The notes under the pieces are model-generated. The model searched no databases. It was not told where the DNA came from and saw nothing but the letters and a program-made list of their open reading frames with translations. 64,000 nucleotides of DNA from Oceanihabitans sp. IOP_32. GTDB taxonomy: Bacteria; Bacteroidota; Bacteroidia; Flavobacteriales; Flavobacteriaceae. The first letter of the stretch is position 1, and every line of letters starts with the position of its first letter. The translations under genes and the position numbers were made by a program. The stretch lies in the NCBI RefSeq assembly GCF_009498295.1, contig NZ_CP040813.1:1805001-1869000 (forward strand), read 5' to 3'. Shown piece by piece: positions 19,355-27,714 of the stretch.

Positions 19355-19570
19355 TTGTGTCCGACAAAAACGTTTTAGCATCATCAATTTCTTTAAAATA
19401 AAGAACTATACACCTCTTTTAAAATGACACTTTATTTTTCTAAAACGTTTATAACGCGTTCGATGAGATGTTTTATTAATCAATTCACTTCTGCCAATCA
19501 GTTAGTTATAATCTAGTCTTGGTTCTAATGTCTAAAAGCGAAGCGTTCTTATGTCTTTTATCGGACATTA
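19355..19570 (+). repeat. MITE-like repeat family A, copy 2
   Basis: This 216-bp element begins TTGTGTCCGAC and ends TCGGACATTA, giving terminal inverted repeats around TGTCCGA. It is homologous along its length to copy 1 (reverse complement of 1-194) and, most clearly over the right third, to copy 3 (42422-42638), including CTAAAAGCGAAGCG and TCTTATGTCTTT near the right end. It carries no coding capacity. It fills most of the 436-bp gap between the BNR-protein start and the P1 peptidase stop. Confidence 0.8.
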
Positions 19571-19583
19571 ATATATTTACATA

Positions 19584-20759
19584 CTAATTAAGCGCGTTAT
19601 ATTGCTTTAAAATCTTTAAAGTGGCATCAATAGGTAAAGCTTTCATTTCTCGACCTTGTTTTCCTTTGGTATCTGTGGCCATAAATAACGAATTATATAT
19701 GGCTTCTTCAGTAGCTTCTACAACCGCTAAAAATAGCGGTGACATAGCACTGTTTTTTAAATCGGGCTTTAAACTTACGAGCATGTCATTGGTATTGGAT
19801 ATTCTACAATCGGCGTTTGTGCTAAAAGCAATCACATAATCGCCACTTCCATTTGAGGCAAACGATCCCACTCGCGCTAAGGCCATAAAAGCACGTTTTG
19901 ATAAACGCTCTAAATTTCTTGAAGATAAAGGCGCATCTGTAGCTACAATAACCATAATAGATCCATCTACATCGTAAGGCACATGAGTTGCCATATAATG
20001 ATTTTTCATTTCTTCGCCCACGGGTGCACCATTAATGGTTAAAATACCACCAAAATTTGACTGTACTAATACCCCTATGGTATAGCCGCCATCTTTTTCA
20101 GGTAGGACTCTCGATGAGCTCCCAATGCCTCCTTTAAAACCTAGGCATTTTGTGCCTACACCTGCACCAACACAACCTTCTTCTACAATCCCGCTTTTAC
20201 TGTTTTCTAATGCGTAATATACATGTTGTTTTTCTACGTGTTTGCCTCTTATGTCATTTAGCCAACCATCATTGGTTTCACCAACTACCGGATTTATAGA
20301 GCCTACTTCTTCATTGCCCTTTAGCGATAGCATATAATCTGATAGAGCATCTGCAACTTTAGGTGCGTTTAAGGTGTTTGTTAAGGCAATAGGTGTTTCA
20401 ATATTGCCCAATTCTTTAATTTGAGTTGTGCCAATAGCTTTACCAAAACCATTGCCTACAAAAATGGCAGCAGGTACTTTCTCTTGAAAAATATTTCCTC
20501 CATGTGGTTTTATTACCGTAACTCCTGTTCTAATGGAATCGCCTTCTATCACCGATGAATGACCTACAGTAACGCCTTTTACATCGGTTATATTATTCCA
20601 TTTTCCTGGCGTTAGAATTCCAGGCTTTATTCCATAATCTCTCACTCTCTTGCGCGCTTCTATTTCTGTTTGAGCAGGGCAAGTCTGACTAAAAATAAGC
20701 AGGCTAAATAGAATAAGATTTTTACCGAAGAAGCGACTTGCTGAATTGAAATATTTCAT
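19584..20759 (-). CDS. P1 family peptidase (DmpA/L-aminopeptidase type)
   Basis: This 391-residue member of the DmpA/BapA family comprises self-cleaving N-terminal nucleophile hydrolases that remove N-terminal residues from peptides, often D- or beta-amino acids. A signal peptide of about 29 residues ends QTCPAQ, so it is probably periplasmic. The family features ITDVKGVTVGH, NPVVGETNDGWLND and the autocleavage/nucleophile site in GGIGSSSRVL are present. The start is 2 bp from the stop of the upstream Asp/Glu racemase gene, so the two form an operon. Together they suggest handling of peptides or amino acids containing D-residues, which is inference. Confidence 0.88.
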   Translation of the reverse strand: MKYFNSASRFFGKNLILFSLLIFSQTCPAQTEIEARKRVRDYGIKPGILTPGKWNNITDVKGVTVGHSSVIEGDSIRTGVTVIKPHGGNIFQEKVPAAIFVGNGFGKAIGTTQIKELGNIETPIALTNTLNAPKVADALSDYMLSLKGNEEVGSINPVVGETNDGWLNDIRGKHVEKQHVYYALENSKSGIVEEGCVGAGVGTKCLGFKGGIGSSSRVLPEKDGGYTIGVLVQSNFGGILTINGAPVGEEMKNHYMATHVPYDVDGSIMVIVATDAPLSSRNLERLSKRAFMALARVGSFASNGSGDYVIAFSTNADCRISNTNDMLVSLKPDLKNSAMSPLFLAVVEATEEAIYNSLFMATDTKGKQGREMKALPIDATLKILKQYNALN

Positions 20760-20761
20760 AG

Positions 20762-21529
20762 TTATTGTAGTTTATTTTTATCGAATTCAAGGATTAATGC
20801 TCTTGCTAACACCCAATTGGGATCGATTAAAACGGTGTTTCCAATTTGTTTTTCTGTTATAGCCAATGGTATCTCTGTACATCCTAAAATGATAACCTCA
20901 GCGCCTTCTGCTATAAGCATATTTAAGGCCTTTTTAAGCTTTTTAGTCGCTATTGGATGTATTTCTGGACTGGTTATTTTTATGCCATATTCCGGATTAT
21001 AAATACTAGCATGAACTAACGATTCTTGCCATGCTTTTGGCATCCGAATAGCTTTTAATCCCGCATTTTTAATAAATTTCTCATACAATTGAAACGTATA
21101 AGTCCCACTGGTAGATAAAACCCCCACTTTATTCAAATGAGGATGACATTCTTTGATGAAATTTATGGTAGCCTCAACAATGTGCACCAATTTTATTTGG
21201 AATCCGGAATTTAACAACTTTTCTTTTACAGCGGAATATATTTTGGGAACATGAGCGGTATTACAAGCAATTGCAGCAACTGAAACACCTACTTTGGCCA
21301 TGCGCTCGATAACATGAAATAGAGCATCGGCTGGGTTTTCTTTAATATGTTCGAGTAAATATTCTGTTCTGTCAGGAATAGTATTGGCATAAGATAAAAG
21401 GGTAATTGGGAGATGGTCTTGCTCTGTTTTAATACTAGTTTGTTTAAGTATTTTAGACATTAAATCTAGACCTGCATAAGGTCCAACACCTCCTATAATT
21501 CCAATGGATTTTCCGTTGTAGTTGCTCAT
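20762..21529 (-). CDS. Aspartate/glutamate racemase family protein
   Basis: This 255-residue cytoplasmic, cofactor-independent racemase has two catalytic cysteines, in AIACNTAHVP and VILGCTEIPLA, which act on opposite faces of the substrate. The N-terminus GIIGGVGPYAGLDL is typical of aspartate racemases in the family. It interconverts L- and D-aspartate or a related amino acid; the exact substrate is not determined by sequence. It is first in a two-gene operon with the P1 peptidase. Confidence 0.85.
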   Translation of the reverse strand: MSNYNGKSIGIIGGVGPYAGLDLMSKILKQTSIKTEQDHLPITLLSYANTIPDRTEYLLEHIKENPADALFHVIERMAKVGVSVAAIACNTAHVPKIYSAVKEKLLNSGFQIKLVHIVEATINFIKECHPHLNKVGVLSTSGTYTFQLYEKFIKNAGLKAIRMPKAWQESLVHASIYNPEYGIKITSPEIHPIATKKLKKALNMLIAEGAEVIILGCTEIPLAITEKQIGNTVLIDPNWVLARALILEFDKNKLQ

Positions 21530-21846
21530 TTCACATGGTAATAAAATCCTTCATTTGTTTTAGCCTGATTTCACTCTCAACTTTGGTGTGTTTACTATAT
21601 TTTTTGCATAGCATTCTAAACAAACCATAAGTTTTTGGAGTAATAGGAAGGTAATTTAAGCATTTTATAAATATTATGCTAAACGACATGACATCAAAAT
21701 AGTCGAGGTCTGTTTTATGCTTTAAACGATAAACACGTTAAAACAAAATAGAATAGACCAGCAAATCCGATTAAAAAACTTTTATCGCGTTAATTTAATT
21801 GCTGACCATGGTAGCAAGTTATAAGCTCAAGAAGATTCGAGATTTG
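21530..21846. other. Intergenic region upstream of the racemase operon
   Basis: These 317 bp lie between radA (stop at 21847) and the racemase start. I see no convincing gene, terminator or repeat. A weak imperfect inverted repeat pairs GGTCTGTTTT near 21708 with a sequence ending AATAGACC near 21759. Confidence 0.5.
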
Positions 21847-23205
21847 TTACACCACAAAGCCAACCAAATCCTCAATTTTAGAAATTAATTGAATTTTAAT
21901 AGTGGTGTTTTTAAGAGAGATTTTATTGTATTTAGACACAAAAATAGTTGAAAACCCTAGTTTTTCGGCCTCTAGGATACGTTGTTCTACACGCTGTACC
22001 GGTCTAATTTCACCAGATAGACCAACCTCGGCAGCAAAGCAAAAGTCTTTTTGAAGAGCCATATCTTCATTAGAGGATAAAATAGCAGCGACCACTGCCA
22101 AATCGATTGCTGGGTCGTCTACGGTAATCCCTCCGGTAATGTTTAAAAACACATCTTTTGCACCAAGTTTAAAACCAGCTCTTTTTTCTAGAACAGCCAA
22201 TAGCATGTTTAATCGTTTGGCATTAAAACCTGTGGCACTTCGTTGTGGTGTGCCATAAACTGCGGTACTTACCAAGGCTTGAACCTCGATCATTAAAGGG
22301 CGCATGCCCTCCAGAGTGGCTGCAATAGCGTTTCCAGATAGCTCTTCGTCTTTTTGGGAAATTAACAATTCGGAAGGATTTGAAACTTCGCGTAGCCCCG
22401 AGCCTTGCATTTCGTAAATGCCGAGTTCGTTGGTAGATCCAAAGCGGTTTTTGTGTGCTCGTAAAATTCTAAATACATGATTGCGATCACCTTCAAATTG
22501 TAAAACCGTGTCGACCATATGTTCTAATATTTTTGGGCCTGCAATATGACCGTCTTTTGTGATGTGGCCTATTAATAGTACGGGGGTCGAGGTTTCTTTG
22601 GCAAATTTTATAAGCTCGGTGGTGCATTCTTTTATTTGTGAAATACTTCCCGCGGAAGCTTCAATATAATCGCTATGAAGCGTTTGAATAGAATCTATAA
22701 TAACAATATCCGGTTCTAAATTTTCAATTTGTTTAAATATGTTTTGAGTCTTGGTTTCTGTTAGAATGTAGCAATTACTATTACTGGGATTAATGCGTTC
22801 TGCACGCATTTTTATTTGTTTCTGGCTTTCTTCACCCGAAACATATAAGGTTTTATAAGGGAGTTTTAAGGATATTTGAAGCATTAAGGTACTTTTTCCA
22901 ATACCAGGTTCACCCCCTAAAAGTGTTAAGGATCCCGGTACAATACCGCCACCTAAAACACGATTTAATTCGCCATCAAAAGTATCTAACCTAGCTTCTT
23001 TTGTGCTGTCTATGTCGTTAATTCGTAATGGTACGGCCGCACGTTTTTTAGTTGATGTTGGTGTTTTCCAATCGCTTTTTTCAGGCTTTTGTAACACTTC
23101 TTCAACAATCGTATTCCATGCTTTGCACACGGTACATTGGCCTTGCCACTTTGCAAATTGGTTGCCACAACTTTGACAGAAAAATGTTGTTTTTAGTTTT
23201 GCCAT
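21847..23205 (-). CDS. radA: DNA repair protein RadA
   Basis: This 452-residue RecA-like ATPase promotes branch migration of recombination intermediates. An N-terminal C4 zinc finger uses Cys10, Cys13, Cys24 and Cys27. Walker A GGEPGIGKST is at 97-106. The RadA-specific KNRFG motif appears in RAHKNRFGSTNELG. The C-terminal Lon-protease-like domain lacks protease function in this family. All hallmarks and the length are normal. It starts 33 bp downstream of the esterase-fold gene, so the two are probably co-transcribed. Confidence 0.96.
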   Translation of the reverse strand: MAKLKTTFFCQSCGNQFAKWQGQCTVCKAWNTIVEEVLQKPEKSDWKTPTSTKKRAAVPLRINDIDSTKEARLDTFDGELNRVLGGGIVPGSLTLLGGEPGIGKSTLMLQISLKLPYKTLYVSGEESQKQIKMRAERINPSNSNCYILTETKTQNIFKQIENLEPDIVIIDSIQTLHSDYIEASAGSISQIKECTTELIKFAKETSTPVLLIGHITKDGHIAGPKILEHMVDTVLQFEGDRNHVFRILRAHKNRFGSTNELGIYEMQGSGLREVSNPSELLISQKDEELSGNAIAATLEGMRPLMIEVQALVSTAVYGTPQRSATGFNAKRLNMLLAVLEKRAGFKLGAKDVFLNITGGITVDDPAIDLAVVAAILSSNEDMALQKDFCFAAEVGLSGEIRPVQRVEQRILEAEKLGFSTIFVSKYNKISLKNTTIKIQLISKIEDLVGFVV

Positions 23206-23238
23206 ATTTATTTTCCGCGAAAGCGTTATTGTTTTTAA

Positions 23239-24387
23239 TTAATAGCCAAAATCGGTTTTTATTAAATCGGCTTTTTCTAGCAGTAATTCTTGCGTAATAC
23301 CTCCAATTTCACTTAGCGAATAAGCCGACTGATAGATGTGCATCGCTTTTTTAGGCTTTCCCGTTTCCTCGTAAAAGCGCCCTAAGTAATAATGACTTAA
23401 TATTGTTTTAGGATATTCTTGACCTGCCATTTTTGCGAGATCTTCATAATATTCAAAGCTTTGGTTTTTTTCTATGGCTGCAGAAATCGCATTAAAATCG
23501 TTAACAAGTATTGGCTTTTCAATTCTATAGACGTCTGTAATATTTTGATATTTTTCTTGAAGATAGGCCACAGGGGACGACTCTAATTTAAGAATAACCT
23601 CTAAATATTCTTTTTTACTTATGGGCTGGTAGGCATAAAAAATGTGCTCTAAGGCTTTGGGTAAAGCATATGTTGGAACGGCGTAATGCGATGGGTTATC
23701 GAAACTATTATAGCTGTAAAGTATATTTTCGTTTTTTAAAGCCGATATCTCTTTATGTAAGGCCTTTGTCATTACTGTTACTGCAGGCCTATCTTTGGCC
23801 GTATGGGCTAAATAATAAAAGGTTTTAGACTCTATTTCTTTTAATCGCTGTGGGATGTAATTGAGCATGTCTGGTGCTAATTCTGGGCTAATTACCACAT
23901 AGGCTTGAAATAGGGGTTGTGGTTTTAATAAAAAATAGTTAATAAAATTGGCGGTTTCGTCGTGGCCAATGGCTACTTTAAAATTGGCGGTTCTATATGT
24001 TTTTTCGATGTATGGAATAAGTTCGAGGCCTATAAACTCGTAAAAGGCTGCTCCAGTATCGATTGGTAGTGAGTTTTGCTCGGAATACATACAGTCGTCA
24101 TATCGTTTATCCAGTTGATTAACACCAACAACAATGGCCTCGGGCATTTCTTCCCAATAGGCGTAATAATCTACATTTCCAGCAACGGCTTCAAATAAGT
24201 AGTCGCCGTCTAAGACAATAAATATTGGGTATGATTTATCGTCATTATAGGAGTAGCTCCTCGGTAATTGTATTTTAAGTTCGCGAGTTTCTTTTAGTTT
24301 AGTCGATTCAAAGCTTTCGTATTTTACTTGTGCGTTAATAGAATTTATAATAAGTAGTATTAATAAAAAAATAGTTGATTTTTTCAT
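23239..24387 (-). CDS. Exported esterase-fold protein lacking the serine nucleophile
   Basis: This protein has 382 residues from the chosen start. A signal peptide (MKKSTIFLL to INAQ) precedes an esterase D/enterochelin-esterase-like alpha/beta hydrolase domain, with the family landmarks YPIFIVLDGDYLF and AIVVGVNQ. The nucleophile elbow, normally G-x-S-x-G, reads G-H-D-E-T at residues 141-145; the codon at 23959-23961 is GAC, Asp. The C-terminal 100 residues look like TPR-type helices (YYLGRFYEETGKPKKAMHIY). It may be a non-catalytic binding protein, or it may use another residue. An in-frame ATG ten codons upstream (24417) is less likely because it would interrupt the signal peptide. Confidence 0.8.
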   Translation of the reverse strand: MKKSTIFLLILLIINSINAQVKYESFESTKLKETRELKIQLPRSYSYNDDKSYPIFIVLDGDYLFEAVAGNVDYYAYWEEMPEAIVVGVNQLDKRYDDCMYSEQNSLPIDTGAAFYEFIGLELIPYIEKTYRTANFKVAIGHDETANFINYFLLKPQPLFQAYVVISPELAPDMLNYIPQRLKEIESKTFYYLAHTAKDRPAVTVMTKALHKEISALKNENILYSYNSFDNPSHYAVPTYALPKALEHIFYAYQPISKKEYLEVILKLESSPVAYLQEKYQNITDVYRIEKPILVNDFNAISAAIEKNQSFEYYEDLAKMAGQEYPKTILSHYYLGRFYEETGKPKKAMHIYQSAYSLSEIGGITQELLLEKADLIKTDFGY

Positions 24388-24491
24388 TTTAAGTAGGTTT
24401 GGGGTTTGAGCTTGCAAGGTAATAAATTAAGAGAACCTTTAAAAAGCTGTTCTCGATACTTTTTAATGTTCAGAAAAATAGAAGCTAATTT

Positions 24492-25472
24492 TTAACTGTC
24501 GTCTTCGTCTTCTTTTAAAACCGTAATTCTGTTGTAAATAGGCAAGTAAATTAAAGATAAGCCACCAAAAACTATAATCATTAGGGTTTGAGACGACCAC
24601 ATAATCCAACCAAAAGCAATACTCGGTGCTTCGGCAATACCGAAAATTGAAAAGGCAGCGTATATGGCTAGGGGATAAGAGCCAATACCGCCATTGGTAG
24701 CTGCAATACTAAAACTGGCTGCAATAAATCCTATTAGCAGAGCTGTAAACGGAATATTTTTGGTGTCTTCTAGTGAAAAAGATGTCACATAAAACATTAA
24801 GACATACATCGACCATATAAACAGGGTATGAAAAATAAACGCCCATTTTTTTTTCATCTTAAAAATGCTTAAGGCACCTTCAAATAGACCGTTTACAAAG
24901 CCTTTAATCTTTTGTGCTAGTTTTGATTGGCTTCTTTTTACATATCTAAAAAAAACTAGGACTAAAATTAGAAATCCTGCCAGAATGATGCTGGTTTTTA
25001 GGAAATTAAATTTTGCGAATAGGAAATTATATATAAAATCGAATTCAAGAAAAAGTGTAATCGCAATAATGCATAGCATGACTAGGGTGTCTGCAACTCG
25101 TTCGGCCACAATGGTGCCAAAACCTTTTTCGAAGGGCACATTTTCATAATTTGTAAGCAAAGATGCTCTGGCCACTTCACCAGCTCTTGGAATGGTATAA
25201 TTAATTAAATAGGTAACAAAAACGGCCATAATACTATTGCCTAATTTAATGTTGTAACCTAAGGGTTCCAATTGAAAGCGCCAACGATAGGCACGCGACA
25301 AATGACTTAAAAGGCCTAAAAATAAACCTAGAACTATATAGGTGTAATTGGAGTTTTGGGCGTAAATTAATAGCTCTTTCACAGAGACTTTAGACAATGA
25401 ATACCAGACTAAAAAAACTCCCAGAATTAGTGGGAGTAATGTTTTTAGTATTCTTTTTGTCTTTGCGCTCAA
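24492..25472 (-). CDS. UPF0104 / lysylphosphatidylglycerol synthase-type membrane protein
   Basis: This 326-residue inner membrane protein has about eight hydrophobic segments and belongs to the family that contains the flippase domain of MprF (lysylphosphatidylglycerol synthase transmembrane region). The soluble aminoacyl transferase domain of MprF is absent. Landmarks are YLINYTIPRAGEVARASLL near residues 90-110 and GGIGSYPLA near residue 262. A role in lipid or polyprenyl-lipid movement is inferred from the family. It starts 4 bp after panD and so belongs to the panC-panD unit. Confidence 0.82.
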   Translation of the reverse strand: MSAKTKRILKTLLPLILGVFLVWYSLSKVSVKELLIYAQNSNYTYIVLGLFLGLLSHLSRAYRWRFQLEPLGYNIKLGNSIMAVFVTYLINYTIPRAGEVARASLLTNYENVPFEKGFGTIVAERVADTLVMLCIIAITLFLEFDFIYNFLFAKFNFLKTSIILAGFLILVLVFFRYVKRSQSKLAQKIKGFVNGLFEGALSIFKMKKKWAFIFHTLFIWSMYVLMFYVTSFSLEDTKNIPFTALLIGFIAASFSIAATNGGIGSYPLAIYAAFSIFGIAEAPSIAFGWIMWSSQTLMIIVFGGLSLIYLPIYNRITVLKEDEDDS

Positions 25473-25476
25473 AGCT

Positions 25477-25827
25477 TTAGTTTAACAAGTTTGTAGCTTC
25501 ATTTGGAAACACTAAGGCGGGTTTAAAGCCTTTCGCTTCTTCTATGTCCATGGTGGCATAGGTGATTAAAATTAGCGTGTCGCCAACCGAAACCTTTCTA
25601 GCAGCAGCACCGTTTAAGGTGATTTCTCCGCTATTGCGAGGCCCAGGAATACAATAGGTTTCTAAACGTTCGCCATTATCGTTGTTAACAATTTGGACTT
25701 TTTCGCCTTGTATAATGTTGGCAGCATCCATTAAATCTTCGTCAATAGTGATGCTTCCAATGTAGTTAAGTTCGGCTCCCGTGCACTTAACTCTGTGAAT
25801 TTTAGATTTTACGACTTGAATTTGCAT
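25477..25827 (-). CDS. panD: Aspartate 1-decarboxylase
   Basis: This 116-residue pyruvoyl enzyme makes beta-alanine from L-aspartate for pantothenate. The self-cleavage site Gly24-Ser25 is visible in NYIGSITID; Ser25 becomes the pyruvoyl group. The size and the [19 protein letters not shown] segment are typical. It is co-transcribed with panC 12 bp upstream and the UPF0104 protein 4 bp downstream. Confidence 0.96.
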   Translation of the reverse strand: MQIQVVKSKIHRVKCTGAELNYIGSITIDEDLMDAANIIQGEKVQIVNNDNGERLETYCIPGPRNSGEITLNGAAARKVSVGDTLILITYATMDIEEAKGFKPALVFPNEATNLLN

Positions 25828-25839
25828 GTGTAAAGATAA

Positions 25840-26691
25840 TTAATTTAGAGCAATATTATCTATTAATCTAATATCGCCGGCATACACAGCTATAAATGCT
25901 CTATATGTTTTTTTGTTTGTTGTTTTAGTTATAGGTTTTAAGGTCTCGATGTCTGCAATAGTGAAATATTCTAATTTTAATAAGTCATGATTGGCAAAGG
26001 CTTTTTCAACGCCCTCAATAATTTTATCTGCACTTTTTGTGCCAAACTCGTTTTTAGCTTCTAATAAAGTTTTATAAATAAAAGGCGCAGCGTTTTGATA
26101 GTCTTGCTCTAATAATGTATTTCTTGAGCTCATGGCCAGACCGCTAGCCTCTCGATAAATTGGACACCCTATTATAGTGACAGGAATATGGTGTTTTTCT
26201 ACTAATTTTTTTATAATCGCTAATTGCTGATAGTCTTTTTCGCCAAAATAAGCCCTATCTGGTTTTATAATGTCGAATAAACGTTTTACTATAGTGCCCA
26301 CACCATCAAAATGTCCGGTTCTAAATTTGCCTTCCATTTCGAGCTCTAAACCGTCAAAATCAAAGTTTTGTGCTACGATATCGTTCTGGTAAATATCTTG
26401 TATCGTTGGGGCGTATACTACAATTTTATCTTCAGACAGTGTTTTTAACAAGGCAATATCGCTGTCTAATGTCCTTGGGTAGTTTGTTAAATCGTCTTTA
26501 TTATCAAATTGAGTTGGATTTACAAAAATACTTACAACAACGACATCATTTTCGTTTAAAGCTTTTTGTACCAAAGCTAAATGGCCTTGATGAAGGGCAC
26601 CCATGGTTGGCACTAGACCTACCGAGAGTTGCTTGTTTTTTAAGTGGTTTAGGGCAGCTGTGATTTCTGATTTTTTAGCAAAAAGCTTCAT
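25840..26691 (-). CDS. panC: Pantoate-beta-alanine ligase (pantothenate synthetase)
   Basis: This 283-residue enzyme joins pantoate and beta-alanine with ATP to form pantothenate, the coenzyme A precursor. The nucleotide-binding PTMGALHQGH is at 28-37. VVSIFVNPTQF and FGEKDYQQL, with the KMSKS-like AMSSRN later, are present. It is the first gene of the panC-panD-UPF0104 operon, so the enzymes that make and use beta-alanine are adjacent. It is divergent from the glycogen-synthase-like gene. Confidence 0.96.
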   Translation of the reverse strand: MKLFAKKSEITAALNHLKNKQLSVGLVPTMGALHQGHLALVQKALNENDVVVVSIFVNPTQFDNKDDLTNYPRTLDSDIALLKTLSEDKIVVYAPTIQDIYQNDIVAQNFDFDGLELEMEGKFRTGHFDGVGTIVKRLFDIIKPDRAYFGEKDYQQLAIIKKLVEKHHIPVTIIGCPIYREASGLAMSSRNTLLEQDYQNAAPFIYKTLLEAKNEFGTKSADKIIEGVEKAFANHDLLKLEYFTIADIETLKPITKTTNKKTYRAFIAVYAGDIRLIDNIALN

Positions 26692-26715
26692 GGTTTAATA
26701 AAAGTTTAACGGGTG

Positions 26716-26723
26716 CAAACTTA
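26716..26723 (-). promoter_or_regulatory. Predicted -7 element of the panC operon
   Basis: On the minus strand this reads TAAGTTTG, 24 bases before the panC start codon. No well-spaced TTG is seen. Confidence 0.4.
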
Positions 26724-26754
26724 ATATTTTACTGGCAATTAGCATAAAATTTTG

Positions 26755-26762
26755 TATTTTTG
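26755..26762 (+). promoter_or_regulatory. Predicted -7 element of the glycogen-synthase-like gene
   Basis: TATTTTTG matches TAnnTTTG and is followed by a 72-base leader. A CTG at 26732-26734 sits at about the right -33 spacing. Confidence 0.4.
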
Positions 26763-26834
26763 CGTGTTTTTTATTTTGAATTTTCAAAAGCTACTCAATA
26801 ATGTAGCCATTAAAAAAACATCAAAAACTTAAAT

Positions 26835-27644
26835 ATGAAAGATAAGAGGGTATTGTACGTATCATCTGAAGTAGTGCCTTATTTGCCAGAGACTGAAATT
26901 TCTTCAATGTCTTTTGAGGCGCCTAGATTAGTAAACCAACAAGGAGGGCAAATTAGAATTTTTATGCCTAGGTACGGTAATATAAATGAAAGAAGACACC
27001 AGTTACACGAAGTTATTAGATTATCTGGTATAAATCTTGTGATTAACGACCTAGATATGCCACTTATTATTAAGGTGGCCTCAATACCAAAAGAGCGTAT
27101 TCAAGTTTATTTTATTGATAACGACGAGTATTTTAAGCGCAAAGCTACACTAACGGACGAGAATGGGGAGTTATTTCCAGATAACGACGAGCGCGCTATT
27201 TTCTTCGCAAAAGGCGTTGTAGAGACCGTAAAAAAATTAAATTGGGCACCAGATGTTATTCACGTTCATGGGTGGTTAGCCTCGCTATTGCCGCTCTATT
27301 TAAAACAGTTTTATAAAGACGAACCTCTCTTTACCGAAAGTAAAATTGTGACCTCGGTATACAATCAAAGCTTCGAAGGTTCGTTAAACAAAGACATGAT
27401 TAACAAAATTAAGTTTGATAAAATTGATGAAGCCGTTATTAAAACTTTAAAAGATCCAACGTATAACAATTTGATGAAAATTGCAATTGATCATTCTGAT
27501 GCTGTTATTATTGGTTCTGAAGATATTCCTGAAAACATTGCATCTCATATAAAAGCTTCAGAAAAACCTGTTTTAGAGTATAAAAGTAAAGATGAATTTG
27601 GCGATGCTTACACCGCTTTTTTTAATACAGAGGTTTGTGTTTAG
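26835..27644 (+). CDS. One-domain glycogen/starch synthase-like protein (GT5 N-terminal half)
   Basis: This 269-residue protein matches only the N-terminal Rossmann half of glycogen synthase (GT5, usually about 470-490 residues). It starts KRVLYVSSEVVPYL and includes RIFMPRYG and DVIHVHGWLASLLPLYLK, as in GlgA. The ADP-glucose-binding K-x-G-G-L motif near the N-terminus is replaced by ETEISSMSFEAPRLV, and the entire C-terminal GT-B half is missing, so glucosyl transfer is unlikely. The stop codon is followed by intergenic sequence and the DUF4270 gene, with no remnant of the second half, so it appears to be a stable short form rather than a recent truncation. Its role is unknown. Confidence 0.75.
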   Translation: MKDKRVLYVSSEVVPYLPETEISSMSFEAPRLVNQQGGQIRIFMPRYGNINERRHQLHEVIRLSGINLVINDLDMPLIIKVASIPKERIQVYFIDNDEYFKRKATLTDENGELFPDNDERAIFFAKGVVETVKKLNWAPDVIHVHGWLASLLPLYLKQFYKDEPLFTESKIVTSVYNQSFEGSLNKDMINKIKFDKIDEAVIKTLKDPTYNNLMKIAIDHSDAVIIGSEDIPENIASHIKASEKPVLEYKSKDEFGDAYTAFFNTEVCV

Positions 27645-27714
27645 AAACCTGAACTCGATACGGTAAAATAGATAATTAAACACGAAAAAACGTCACAGTA
27701 ATATACTAAAATTA

